DNA of 37,421 nt from CAWULT01 sp963923455 (GTDB taxonomy: Bacteria > Acidobacteriota > Vicinamibacteria > Vicinamibacterales > UBA2999). Below, piece by piece: positions 16,093 to 26,000 of the stretch (position 1 is its first letter; the number at the start of each line of letters is the position of its first letter). Position numbers and translations under genes: made by a program. The notes below the pieces were generated by a model. That model ran no database searches, was not told the origin of the DNA, and saw nothing but the letters and a program-made list of their open reading frames with translations. Location of the stretch: assembly GCA_963923455.1 (NCBI GenBank), contig CAWULT010000039.1, positions 1-37,421 on the forward strand. The letters run 5' to 3'.

Positions 16093-16850
16093 TCGGGGTC
16101 CTGAAGGACGCGGAGAGCGGCATTCCAGTCGACGCGCCTCTCGGCAAGTATGGCGTCAGCCGGGCCACCTTCTTCAAGGGGCGCAGCAAGTATGGCGGGG
16201 CCTCGGTGTCGGACGTGAAGCGGCTCCGGGAGCTCGAAGCCGAGAACGCCAAACTGAAACGGATGTTGGCGGACCTCGCGTTCGAGAACGCGGCCGGCTG
16301 CGACGCGGCGCGTGCCGAAACGCGTACGGCGACCGCTCGTGGCGCCGCCCGTGCTGAACCAGACGTGGGCGATCGATTTCATGACGAAGACGCTCTACGA
16401 CGGGCGCCGCATTCGCTCTCTGACGGTGATCGACCAAGGGAATGGTGAAGGGCTGGAGATTGAGATGGCGGTGTCGCTCCCAAGGCGGCGCGTGGTCCGG
16501 GTCTTCAACAAACTGGTCGCGCTGCACGGGCGCCGGACTGCGGTGCGCACGGACAATGTCCCGAATTCACTGCCCAGGTCTTTGTCGACTGGTGCGCCGA
16601 GCACGGCGTGACGCCGCTGTACATCCTGCCGGGCAAGCCCGATCAGAACGCCTACATCGAGCGCTTCAACCGCAGCTACCGGACCGAGATGCTGAACGCG
16701 CACCTCTTTGAATGGATTGCCGAGCTGCGCGTCCACACCGACGCCTGGCTCAAGGTCCACAAACAGGAGCGGCTTCACGATGGTCTCGGCCGGGTGCCGC
16801 CCCACACGTTTCTACCGAGGCCTACAACCGCCGGTCAGTCTCCCGCTTGA
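16093..16850 (+). mobile_element. Decayed IS3-family insertion sequence (transposase pseudogene)
   Basis: The orfA part starts without an initiator (GVLKDAESGI near 16095, after an in-frame stop) and runs through SRATFFKGRSKYGG and a leucine-zipper-like segment (LRELEAENAKLKRMLADL). The N-terminal ~90 residues of orfB are missing. The DDE catalytic core then appears in another frame: WAIDFM (first Asp), RTDN (second Asp, near 16550) and, after a one-base loss at about 16560, NAYIERFNRSYR (Glu) in a third frame, ending with the RLHDGLGRVPP tail at about 16850. The element therefore has a lost 5' end, an internal deletion and at least one frameshift, and cannot transpose itself. I could not define terminal repeats. 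Confidence 0.85.
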
Positions 16851-16918
16851 CGGGGAGCTTACGGCTGAAATGGGCGGGTAGGCTGCGTTCTTCGGCCACT
16901 CTAGTGGAGAGCGATTAG

Positions 16919-18895
16919 ATGAAGAGTACAGGCGAAGATCAACGAGCCGGTGGCCAGGGTTCGCGTGCGAACGCCGCAGCCCTCACGCTGCACGTGATCA
17001 GTCGAAGCTGTCCGTCGTTCCCGCCGGTCCTACTCGCGCACCTGTTGACCCTTGCTCCCCACTTTGAGGCGAGCGCTCTTTACGTCCCGACCGTGATCAC
17101 GATGCCGTGGGGATGGGCTGTCGCGGGGATCCAAATCCTTGGCGGCGCCCTGGTTGGCACGTCTTTGCTGGAATTTGCCGCCCGTCTGCCAATATCCCAT
17201 GCCGTGTATCGGTTTGCCTTTGGCGCTGGCACGACGGCGGTGTTCGCAACCTTGTTCGGGATGCAGGCGTTCTATAGCCGGTACGGTCTGTATCCCGGGG
17301 TGCGTTTGCTCAGAGACTTGTGGGACTCTCCTGCAATCGTCGCGGTGTCGGTGTCAACGATACTCTCGAGGACCTCGCTGCTGTCGCTCCTGTGCCTCTC
17401 GGCGGCGTTGTGCACCCTCAGTTGGCTTGCTGTTTCAAGGGCGCGCAGGACGTCTCGCGGGCTCATGCAGTGCGCTGCAATGCTGTTGGCAGGTTCCTTG
17501 GCTCTGTGGCTGCCACATGAGATCTGGAGGGCGCCTCAATTAGGGACCACACGGCTGCTCATCGAACATTCGCTTGGTGTCGCCGTCTACGCCAGCAGCG
17601 CACTCCGTGCGTTCACTGATGATCAATTCGAGCCGTTTCGCGCTTTGCGACCAGCACCCGCCGCTGGTGTCTCGGGGGTCTCACAATCGCCAAGTCACGT
17701 GGTCCTGATTATCGCGGAGAGTCTTCGTGCAGACCACCTGCCCCAGTATGGGTATGTCCGAGACACGACGCCCTATCTGTCCAGCCACGCTGGGGACTGG
17801 ATTACGTTCTCGCACGCTTGGGCTCACGGATCCAGAACCATCGATAGCCTGCCGGTCTTGTTCAACTCTGACTACTTCGCGGCGATTGACCGTACGAACG
17901 GCGGTGCGCTCTCGTTCTGGACAGCCCTTCGCAAGGCTGGTGTTCGCACGCACTTCTATTCGTCTGGAGCGGTGAGGTATGGTGGCCTCCATTTCTCGAT
18001 CGGTCTCGATGCCGTCGCGGAGCATCGGTCAGCGGAGGATTATCCGAATCCGGCGCGGCGCAGACTCAGCCTGGAGGCATACGATTACGTGGTCGACGAT
18101 GGGTTGCCGTTAGCAGACTTCACACGCGCGGTACTCCGAGACCGGGATAGGGGTAGCGCATCTTTTGCCGTGCTTCACTTCCAGGGCTCGCACTATCCGT
18201 TTCAGTACTCGGACACGACTGATCGATATCTTCCGACGATCAGGACTGGCGACGGGCGCCCCTTCGACTTGAAGTCTGACTATGTCGAGTCACGCGGAAA
18301 GATGACAAGACTCGTGAATGCGTACGACAATAGCATTCGCCACATCGACGGGCTAGTCGAGGCGGTCGTCGACACGCTGGGGTCGGCAGGTTGGCTCGAC
18401 GACTCGGTGATCATCCTCACTAGCGATCATGGCGAGGCCTTGGGTGATCGGTTGAATCTGTTTCACGGTACGACGGCGTACGAGGAACAGGTGCATGTCC
18501 CGCTGCTGGTCAGGGTTGGGCGGCACCTCGAGTCTCTGGGGCCTGTCGTGCGTGAACGGCACGACGGAATCACCGGACTTGTCGACATCGCACCTTCCGT
18601 CCTCTCGATGATGGCAGGTATGCGGAGGCCGGTCACGCTTGGATTTCAGGGTCACTCGTGGCTTTTGGGTCGCACCTCGAAAGCATACGAGCTGGTGGTG
18701 TTCCGTGGCTTGGCGGAGAAGGCTGCTATCATCACCACGCGCCACAAGTATATCTTTGATGCGGTTTCTCGAACTGCTGAGGCTTACGATCTCGAGAAGG
18801 ACCCTCGAGAGCGCTCGAACTTGTGGAACGAACCGGTTGCAGGCAGCAGTGTGCAGTTCATCGAGGAGCTGAAGAATCGGAGCGTGCTGCGGTAG
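16919..18895 (+). CDS. Membrane-anchored alkaline-phosphatase-superfamily transferase (LtaS/EptA-like)
   Basis: 658 residues. The N-terminal ~235 residues contain about five hydrophobic spans. A periplasmic catalytic domain follows with the signatures of phosphoglycerol/phosphoethanolamine transferases and sulfatases: the metal-binding start VLIIAESLRADH, a nucleophile region GSRTIDSLPVLFN (probably Thr rather than a sulfatase Cys), HFQGSHYPF, TSDHGEALGD (metal Asp and His) and LFHGTTAYEEQVHVPLLV. No CxPxR sulfatase motif is seen, so transfer of a phospho-alcohol to a lipid or glycan is more likely than sulfate hydrolysis. The ATG at 16919 has GGAGAG upstream. It lies between two IS3-family remnants on the same strand, with no operon partner. 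The donor and acceptor cannot be read from sequence. Confidence 0.82.
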   Translation: MKSTGEDQRAGGQGSRANAAALTLHVISRSCPSFPPVLLAHLLTLAPHFEASALYVPTVITMPWGWAVAGIQILGGALVGTSLLEFAARLPISHAVYRFAFGAGTTAVFATLFGMQAFYSRYGLYPGVRLLRDLWDSPAIVAVSVSTILSRTSLLSLLCLSAALCTLSWLAVSRARRTSRGLMQCAAMLLAGSLALWLPHEIWRAPQLGTTRLLIEHSLGVAVYASSALRAFTDDQFEPFRALRPAPAAGVSGVSQSPSHVVLIIAESLRADHLPQYGYVRDTTPYLSSHAGDWITFSHAWAHGSRTIDSLPVLFNSDYFAAIDRTNGGALSFWTALRKAGVRTHFYSSGAVRYGGLHFSIGLDAVAEHRSAEDYPNPARRRLSLEAYDYVVDDGLPLADFTRAVLRDRDRGSASFAVLHFQGSHYPFQYSDTTDRYLPTIRTGDGRPFDLKSDYVESRGKMTRLVNAYDNSIRHIDGLVEAVVDTLGSAGWLDDSVIILTSDHGEALGDRLNLFHGTTAYEEQVHVPLLVRVGRHLESLGPVVRERHDGITGLVDIAPSVLSMMAGMRRPVTLGFQGHSWLLGRTSKAYELVVFRGLAEKAAIITTRHKYIFDAVSRTAEAYDLEKDPRERSNLWNEPVAGSSVQFIEELKNRSVLR

Positions 18896-18944
18896 AGCGC
18901 CGAGCCGCTCAATCCGACAGCTGACGTGAAGCGTACGGCGGTTC

Positions 18945-19345
18945 TGACGTATCCCTACAAACGACGACAGCGCAAACTAGAGGAAGATAGCGGCTTCGGA
19001 CGGCCCGTCCGGAAGGGAGCGGACCATGAAGAAGTCGAAGTTCAGTGAAGAGCAGATCGCCTACGCCCTCCGCGAGGTGGAGAGCGGACGGCCCCCCGCC
19101 GACGTGTGCCGGCAGCTCGGCGTGAGCGAGGCGACGTTTTACATCTGGAAGAAGAAGTACGCGCACCTGGGCGTCGCCGAGCTCCGCCAGTTGCGGTCCC
19201 TCGAGGACGAGAGTGCGCGGCTGAGACGTCTGTTCGCAGACCTGTCGCTCGACAAGCACATCCTGACCGCGGCGCTCCGAAAAAAAGCCTGAGGCCCGTC
19301 CAGTGCCGCGAGTTGGCCGACCGGCCTAGCTTGAAGCGCAGTATT
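18945..19345 (+). mobile_element. Truncated IS3-family insertion sequence (left end, orfA, start of orfB)
   Basis: The probable left tip is TGACGTATCCC at about 18945, 81 bases before the orfA ATG. A related element at 35470 begins TGACGTAGTCTC at nearly the same distance (79 bases), which supports this. After orfA, the next frame gives only about 15 residues of orfB (SLRPVQCRELADR) before homology stops near 19340. The catalytic DDE part and right end are absent, so the element is dead. No ordinary gene occupies 19346-19462. Confidence 0.7.
19026..19292 (+). CDS. IS3-family OrfA (transposase helix-turn-helix subunit)
   Basis: 88 residues, intact. It carries a transposase_8-type helix-turn-helix (KFSEEQIAYALREVESG, then SEATFYIWKKKY) and a leucine-zipper-like helix (LRSLEDESARLRRLFADLS) ending DKHILTAALRKK. 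The gene ends in a run of seven A residues (19280-19286), the type of slippery site used for -1 frameshifting into orfB in IS3 elements. OrfB is truncated here, so no active transposase can be made. OrfA alone could still bind the terminal repeats of related elements. Confidence 0.85.
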   Translation: MKKSKFSEEQIAYALREVESGRPPADVCRQLGVSEATFYIWKKKYAHLGVAELRQLRSLEDESARLRRLFADLSLDKHILTAALRKKA

Positions 19346-19462
19346 ACTCATAGGCCAACGTGGCCTGATTCAACGAATCCGGTCTCCGAGATGCACGGTG
19401 GCCTTCAGTCTCCTCGTCCGAGCGTCCCGTGAGTCGGTGCGTGGCCGGCAAGACACGTGCAG

Positions 19463-20275
19463 TCATCTGGACTCTCGCGGTGTGAACCAGAAGTTTTCGC
19501 TGTCAATCCGCCAGTACTTGCCGACGAGCGAGTAGCCGTGTCGGGTGAAATAGTCGAGGATCTGCTGTCGGATGGGGGGGTGGGCCTCGACGGCTACGAG
19601 ACGTGGCGCGAAACGTTGGATGGTGAAGCCCGCCAGCGCGTCCGGCTCAGCCAGCTCGATGTCCATGGACACGAAGTCCACGTGCTCAATTCCGAGCCGG
19701 GTGAGGACGTCGTCGAGGGTCGTGGTCGTGGTCGAGGTGGGCGTTACGGTGCCGTACGCGCGGGTGAAGTCCTCGGAACTTGACGCGACGAGGCTGTTTC
19801 TGGTCACGAACAACGTGGTTCGCCGGTTCGACACGTTCGACACGAACAACGGCACAAAGGTGGTCTTGGGGCGGAACTTCGCGTACCCGTCAGCGAACTG
19901 GGATTGCGGTTCAATCGCCACGCCGGACCAGCCAAGCGAGGTTTCCAGGAAATAGGTGTTGCTGAAGCGCTGGTGATGGTTGGCCCCGACGTCTACGAAC
20001 ACGCCACCACGCTGATCGTTGAAGAAGTCTCGAACGATCCATTCTTCGTAGTGCTCAGAGTTCCGAGATGGCCCGTACTTGGCCTTCAGAGGGCGCAGTT
20101 CGGCCTCATCGTCGGGATTGACCTGTCGGATCCGAGTGCGTTGATCGGACCTCGACTGGAGGCGATGTTCGAGCTCTTGAGCACGATCGTTGGACCACGC
20201 TCCGAAGGCGGCGCTCACGACGGCGAGGAGGCCGAATCCTAGGCTCCAACGTGTCTGTTTGGGCATCAGAGGCAT
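19463..20275 (-). CDS. FkbM-family methyltransferase with N-terminal membrane anchor
   Basis: 270 residues. One hydrophobic segment near residues 10-26 is followed by a basic linker and a SAM-dependent methyltransferase fold: FVDVGAN (motif I), a GWSGVAIEPQ strand with the acidic ribose ligand, TTLDDVL, VDFVSMDIELAEPDAL and PRLVAVEAHPP. FkbM enzymes typically O-methylate sugars or glycolipids. The ATG at 20275 has AGGAAAG upstream; a second ATG nine bases downstream is possible. It is the last gene of the long minus-strand pilus locus, 63 bp after the GT-C-like gene, so methylation of a sugar placed on the pilus or cell surface is a reasonable inference. The anchor would place the enzyme at the inner membrane. 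Confidence 0.85.
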   Translation of the reverse strand: MPLMPKQTRWSLGFGLLAVVSAAFGAWSNDRAQELEHRLQSRSDQRTRIRQVNPDDEAELRPLKAKYGPSRNSEHYEEWIVRDFFNDQRGGVFVDVGANHHQRFSNTYFLETSLGWSGVAIEPQSQFADGYAKFRPKTTFVPLFVSNVSNRRTTLFVTRNSLVASSSEDFTRAYGTVTPTSTTTTTLDDVLTRLGIEHVDFVSMDIELAEPDALAGFTIQRFAPRLVAVEAHPPIRQQILDYFTRHGYSLVGKYWRIDSENFWFTPRESR

Positions 20276-20338
20276 ATCGAGTACTTTCCTGGAACGCGTA
20301 GATTGCCAGGCAGCCGACAGGGCGTGGGGATGGGATCG

Positions 20339-22246
20339 CTACAAAGGTCCGCTGAATCCTGCTGCGGTGCCATCGAGCACGGCCCGGCGAACGTCCTCCA
20401 GGGTGACGAGCCGGCGAGGCGCGATGGCGCTCCATTCGAGTCGCATCGCGGTTGGCGTGCCTTGGAAGACGACCAGCAGCGAAGAGCCGGGACGCTCTCG
20501 TCGCTCGTAGGCCATCACGCAGCGCGTGGATGAGCACCCAGCCGCCAGCATTCGGCGGCGCGGCGCGTTAGTGGTATGAGGTGCGGCCTCAGACGGGTCG
20601 CCGGGATTGGCAATATCAAGTTGGCCTCCGAAGATCGCCTGCATCGACTGACGCGCTCCGAGGGGCAAGGTCTGCACGGACGTGACGGGCTCGAGTGAGT
20701 CGTTTTCGAGGTGGCCGCGAAGGACGGTCGACAGCTTTGCCACTTGGGGCCGGCGTCCGATCCACACGCCGGGCATGGGCGCGTACCACTCGAGCGCAGG
20801 ATAGTTTGGCGGTGGTCCACGCCTGGTGATCAGAATGCGGTCGATGTCGCGCAGACGCATGATCCAGGGCGCGAGAGACGGGTCGCTGGCCCCCTGCCAT
20901 TGGATGTTCCGAAGGGTCTTCAGTTCGGCGTCTGGCAGGAGGGCTGGTTCGTAGCCGAGCAGGAATCTGTAGTTGAGCCACGGGTTCAGGTAGAGCCCGA
21001 GATAGAAGACGTTCATGCTGTCGTTGTAGAGGATGCCTCCTGGGTCTGGGAGCCACTGGCGGTTCTGAGGAGCGAACACGGGCGCGTAGGTGCGCCAGGT
21101 CTCGTTCGACCATCGGCGGCCGTGGTCGGCGATCGTCGCGAGGGTAAGGGTGGCGCACAGGATGCTGGTCCAGAGCAGCCGGCGGAAATGGGCGGGTGCC
21201 GGTCGTGCCTCGAGCCACGACTGGATGTTCTGTGCGAGGAGCACCACCAGAGCCGGTAGACCCCAGTCGAGCCAGAAGCGAAGGGTCTTCAGGCCGAGGA
21301 TCCATCCGCCCAGGCTGAGCCAGAAGAGCGGATTGCGCTCCAGGCGCCGGAGGTCCAGTCGACCGTTGATTGCATAGAGGATGACGCCTGTCAGGCCGAC
21401 GAAGGCGAGGGGCCCGCCTGTGGGTTGAAACTCGCCTACCAGCAACCAGGAGGGAACGCCGGAGCCGAGCGCACGGATCGTGTGCAGCAGCGTCTGGTGC
21501 ACGAACGCCACCGGATGCTGGGTTAAGAGCGCCCCGCCGAGCACGCCAACCGCGGCGCATGCCGCGAAACGGGCGGCCGCCGTCCACTGTCGCGCGCAGA
21601 GAAAGGCGGCCAGCGGGAGGCCCCACAGTACTGAGTTGCCGTGCATCCAGTTGGCCAGCGCGAGCGCACACGACACGGCGACGAGGAGCCGGGTAGGACG
21701 AACGGCATCGGCCAGTCTCGTCCAGACGCTGCTGACGAAGAGCAGAGCCGCGATGGACACGAGGTAGGGCCGGCCCAAGAACAGGCGTGTCAGGAGTGCG
21801 GGGTCGGCGAGCAGGGCCGCCAACAGGGCCGCAGCCCAGGCTTCAGGGCGACGGAACCCGGCAAGAGGCGCGACGAGCACGGCGAACGCGAGCGCGCACA
21901 CCGACAGGGCGATCAGGTGTCCTGGCTTCCGAAGGCCCAGGTGTTGGGCGGTTCCGAGAAACGCATGCCAGCCGGGATGCTGGTCCAACTGGACATCCGG
22001 CCGTATGACGAGCACTTCCTCCCATGGGCGCCCGGAGAGCGCCTTCGCGACGTGCCTGAGAGCGTCGTCGCGGGGGACATAGTTCTGTGTGATGACCCAC
22101 GGGGGGATCGTCAGGAACGTCCAGAGCAGGATGGCCTTGACCAGGCTGCTCGTCAGCCGTTCCGGAACCTTCACGGTGGCGCTGACGGCAGGCTCGTCGA
22201 GGGATGGCGTGGTGGGTTCTGCAGCCGAGGCGTCGGTGGGGGTCAT
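20339..22246 (-). CDS. Polytopic membrane protein, GT-C glycosyltransferase-like
   Basis: 635 residues. After a ~35-residue polar N-terminus there are roughly ten hydrophobic spans up to about residue 385, then a soluble C-terminal domain of about 250 residues. The first extracytoplasmic loop carries PRDDALRH, an acidic pair where GT-C enzymes (PMT, ArnT, oligosaccharyltransferase-like proteins) hold their catalytic or metal-binding residues. This topology fits a lipid-linked-sugar-dependent glycosyltransferase, but the family could not be named precisely. It begins 25 bp after the prepilin peptidase gene and precedes an FkbM methyltransferase, so glycosylation of the pilus subunits is a plausible role. 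Confidence 0.6.
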   Translation of the reverse strand: MTPTDASAAEPTTPSLDEPAVSATVKVPERLTSSLVKAILLWTFLTIPPWVITQNYVPRDDALRHVAKALSGRPWEEVLVIRPDVQLDQHPGWHAFLGTAQHLGLRKPGHLIALSVCALAFAVLVAPLAGFRRPEAWAAALLAALLADPALLTRLFLGRPYLVSIAALLFVSSVWTRLADAVRPTRLLVAVSCALALANWMHGNSVLWGLPLAAFLCARQWTAAARFAACAAVGVLGGALLTQHPVAFVHQTLLHTIRALGSGVPSWLLVGEFQPTGGPLAFVGLTGVILYAINGRLDLRRLERNPLFWLSLGGWILGLKTLRFWLDWGLPALVVLLAQNIQSWLEARPAPAHFRRLLWTSILCATLTLATIADHGRRWSNETWRTYAPVFAPQNRQWLPDPGGILYNDSMNVFYLGLYLNPWLNYRFLLGYEPALLPDAELKTLRNIQWQGASDPSLAPWIMRLRDIDRILITRRGPPPNYPALEWYAPMPGVWIGRRPQVAKLSTVLRGHLENDSLEPVTSVQTLPLGARQSMQAIFGGQLDIANPGDPSEAAPHTTNAPRRRMLAAGCSSTRCVMAYERRERPGSSLLVVFQGTPTAMRLEWSAIAPRRLVTLEDVRRAVLDGTAAGFSGPL

Positions 22247-22271
22247 GCGAGCGTGTCCAGCACTGATCGGC

Positions 22272-23015
22272 TCACAGGAACGCGACGAGAAGAGCGGTGA
22301 GCCCCAGGAAGCTGCCGAGGGGGAGTTTCTGCCTGCCCTCGGCGCCTCGGAGAGCGATGAGTCCGAGGCCGATCACCGCTCCGGCGGCGTTGGCACCGAC
22401 GAGGACGAGCATCATCTTCGTGGATCCGAAGTAGGCGCCAATCATGGCAACCATCTTCCAGTCGCCTTGGCCGAGCGCTTCTTCGCCGTAATACTGCTCG
22501 GCCACCTTTGCCAGCGCCATCATGCCGAAGTATCCGGCGGCAGCGGACAGGCACGATTCCATCAACGTGATCGGCCAGCCAGGGATTGCCGTGGCTGCGA
22601 CGCCAGCCCCCGTCATGGGTAGGGTGAGCACGTCTGGAAGCAGATAGTGCTCGTAGTCGATCACCGCCAGGATGATTAGCGACGTGACGAACACGACCAG
22701 CGCGGCGGATCGCGGTTGAAAGCCGTGGCGAAGCGCCAGGGCCATCCACACGATTGGCATCAGGGCCGCGACGACGGACTGCGTGGGTCGCCAGGTCGTG
22801 CGGCAGCGGGAGCAGCGCAGCGATGCGTTCGGCCCAAGGATGGAGAGAGCGGACAACGTCGCCCGGAGTATGCCGTCCGCACGGCCGCACAACGGGCAGG
22901 GGTCCCGCCGAAAGAAGAGGGGCTGTCCCGACGGGAGCCGGTCAATGCATCGGTTCGACAAGCCGCCGGCGATCGTTCCAGTTGCGGCGACCGCCAGCAG
23001 CTGCCATTCGCTCAT
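22272..23015 (-). CDS. Prepilin peptidase (A24 family, PilD-like)
   Basis: 247 residues with about seven hydrophobic segments. The two catalytic aspartates of type IV prepilin peptidases are visible in VIDYEHYLLPD and GQGDWKM (the GxGD motif). The N-terminal part keeps the PilD-type cytoplasmic domain with a CPLC and a RCSRC cysteine pair (a tetracysteine zinc site) and a SNRCIDRLP segment like the PilD NVVIYRLP motif. This implies a bifunctional peptidase/N-methyltransferase, unlike the short TadV/CpaA peptidases usual in Tad loci. It lies 19 bp after the secretin gene and is the obvious processing enzyme for the four G-(F/Y)-V pilin-like proteins encoded upstream. Confidence 0.9.
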   Translation of the reverse strand: MSEWQLLAVAATGTIAGGLSNRCIDRLPSGQPLFFRRDPCPLCGRADGILRATLSALSILGPNASLRCSRCRTTWRPTQSVVAALMPIVWMALALRHGFQPRSAALVVFVTSLIILAVIDYEHYLLPDVLTLPMTGAGVAATAIPGWPITLMESCLSAAAGYFGMMALAKVAEQYYGEEALGQGDWKMVAMIGAYFGSTKMMLVLVGANAAGAVIGLGLIALRGAEGRQKLPLGSFLGLTALLVAFL

Positions 23016-23034
23016 GGCCTCTGGGCTTTCCGCG

Positions 23035-26000
23035 TCAGGGCCTTTCGGTGGTGACCCGCAGACGGTCCCCAGCGATCCAACCGTCTTGCCCGGTTCGAGT
23101 CCTGACGTGGTAGTAGTTTTCCGCCCTGCCGAACGTCGACACTTCCGTATCGACGACGAGACAATCCTTCACCTCTGACGTCTGCGTCGCGGCAGACCTG
23201 AGCTCGGCACACGTGCCGCTCTTCCCGACGACGACGGCGGGGCTGCCGAGCATCGTCACCGGCAGACCCGAGGCGCTGTCGAGGCCGGAGGCGCCGAGCC
23301 GACTGGGGGTGTGGTTGAACTGCAGCGGCGGCAAGAGGGGTTCTGGACTCGAGGTCGTGACCACTTTGGGCGTGATCAGGAACAGTAGTTCCATGTTCTG
23401 GTCGGAGGCTCCGCTGTTGCGGAAGAGCGGCAGCCAGCCGAGTCCAGGAACGCGACGTTCCTGCAGTTCCTCGCTGGCGCTCAACAACCCGCCGAGCACG
23501 AGGCTTTCTCCGTTGCGCACCCTTGCGGTCGTTTCGACACGCTGGATGCGGAAGCCGGGCACGCTACCGTTGCCCAATGTCTGCGTCGGGCTGACGATAC
23601 TCGGCACGACTTCCAACGCGACCACCCCTTGATCGTCGACGGTGGGACGGATGTCCAGGCGGACGCCGAATTGCTGGAAGCCGAAGGCGGTCTGCACGGC
23701 CACTTGATTCGCCACCGTGGTAGGCACGGGAACGGTGCCGCCTACCAGCACCGACGCAATTTCGCCCGACAGAGTCAGGATGTTGGGTTCCGACACCGAC
23801 CGTGCGATCTTCTTCTCGCCGAGGAAGTCGAGGGCCGCGAGGAAAGAGCGGGTGGCGTCCACGTAACCGCCGCTGAGGTTGGCCAGGTTACCGAGCACGT
23901 TGAGCGCCAACAGCGACTTGGCCGAGGCGTTGTCGTCGGGCTGTGTGGGAGGGGGGACGACCACGGCGCCGAGGCCCGCACGACCGCTTCCACTCGTTCC
24001 GTTTCCACCGCCCGTGATCATCGACGTCGTGACGCCGAAGGCGTCGTCGCCAAGGATGGTTTTCTTGGCGAACGAAGCGTTGACGCCAAGTCGCTTGAAC
24101 TTGTTGCGATCGATCTGCAAGACACGGACCGACACCAGCACCTGCGGCAAGGCGTCGATCTGGAGGAAGGAAACCACTCGCCCTGACTCGGAGGTCAACA
24201 GAAGGCCACGTGCAGCCTGGGCGGCGAGGCCGTTCTTTGGCGGTGAGCCCGCGCCGAGCATCGTCATGGTTCCGTTGGCGCCCATGCCGCCTCCGGCCCC
24301 ATTGGCCGATCCGTTGGCGTTGGACTGCTCGAAGGCTACTCGGTTCTCGTCGGCAGACTTCACCTTCGTGCCGGTGCCACCCAGCTGCCGTTCCGCGAGC
24401 ACGATGGCTTGCACCAGTGAGTTGATGTCTTTGACGCGGCCTTCGAGCACATAGGAGTCCTTGTCCGGGCTCGGCTCGCTGCCGGACTGTATGCGACGGA
24501 CCCGGATGCGCTGGTCGATGTTGGACATGGCGCTGATCAGCCGGTCTTCGGGGGTGCCAATCGAGCCTGGGTACCGCACGAGGTTGACCACCCGGACGGC
24601 CTCTGGCCCGGCGTTGCCTTGTGCATTCCCATTCGTCACCACCGTGATCAGCTGCTCAACCATGGCCCGCGCCTGACGCGCCTGAGTCTCGCTCGTGACA
24701 TCCCCTCTGAGGATCACGCTCTTCCCGTCCGTGCCGAGCGACACCAACAGCGACGGATGGATGTCGCGCAGCGACGAGTTGACGAGGCTGAGGTTGGGCT
24801 CGACGATCACGGGATAGAGCGCCCGGCGACCAGAGGTGTACCAGACCGAGAGCGTCGTGCGTCCCGCCTTGAGGCCAGTGACGAGGACCTCCGTCGGCGA
24901 CACCACGTTCAGCCGAACGAGGGTATCGTCGGCGAGGGCGATGCGCGTCGTGGGTTCGGAGAAGTCAAAGGCGGAACCCGCCCCCACTGTGACCTGCACT
25001 TCCTTGAGCGGGTCGATGATGGGCTGGGTCAGCGTCGGCTCGGCTGGTAGAGTCACCGTCGCCGGTGCCCGACGGGCTGGAGGCTCGCTGCCGGCCGGTG
25101 TTGGAGCGGCCACTGTGGGCCCGGCAGGAGCGGGTTCGAAGACCTGGCCGGAGCCGGCGTTAGCCCGTGGCGGGGCCACCGGTCGAGCAGGGGTCGTTTC
25201 GGAACGTTGCGCGCCCGGTCTTGTCACGGGCTCAGCCGGCGCACGCAGGCCGGTCGGCGGGGCGACGGTTGCGACATCGGTGACGCGGGCAATCGGTCGA
25301 GCAGAGGTCGAAGACGAGGGGGTAGCCGGAGCTGCCGCTGCGTCGGCTCTGGTTGGTGCAGACGGGCGGCCGCCGGTCGCCGCCGGGCGGGCTCCCGCAG
25401 GAGCCGAGGCTGAAGGAGAGCTCTCGGCGCCTCCCGGGGCGCCGGCGGAACGGGTCGCGGCGCCGGCGGGGTCCACGGCAGGCCGCCCCGCGGTTGCGAC
25501 GGAGCCGGGCTCCTTGGCGGGCGACCGGACCGACGCCGGCGCGACGGCCGCGGCCGTTGGCCGAGTTGCGGCCGCCGGGCTCGTCAGCCGTTCCGAAGAC
25601 GGAGACTGGTCGCCGCCGATGGACACACGCATCGTGTTACCGGTCCGCCGAACGTCGAACTGCATGGTCTTTTCGAGGTAGATCGTGATGCGAGCCTCGG
25701 CCGGGTCTGTCTTTCGGTTGCTCGTCGTGACGCGCACGACCCCGTTGGCGCCAACAGAAGTGTTCGCCGGATAGGGAGTGGACACACCAGGGATGTCCAC
25801 GATGATGGTGGGACTACCGTTGGGCGATTCCTCGATGTCAGCCCAGGCCCGTGGAAAAGGTCCATTGGCCGTCACGTCGACGAACGTGCGACCGCCTTCC
25901 CGGGTGGTGCTGACGGATTCCAGTCGGGTTCCACTTCTCGGGGAGCCACTGCCCGATGCCGGAGACTGTTGAGCGAGCGCCGGCGTCGCGAAGATTGTGA

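Noticed and set aside
20616..21671. 351-codon minus-strand frame, Arg/Pro-rich
   Set aside because: Frame-shifted shadow of the GT-C-like gene on the same strand; no start signal and unnatural composition.
25090..25600. Repetitive-looking GC-rich tract
   Set aside because: It encodes the low-complexity Pro/Ala/Thr linker of the secretin; no true direct repeat unit was seen.
24836..25681. 281-codon plus-strand Ala/Gly-rich frame
   Set aside because: Antisense to the Pro/Ala-rich linker of the secretin; its composition is explained by that linker.
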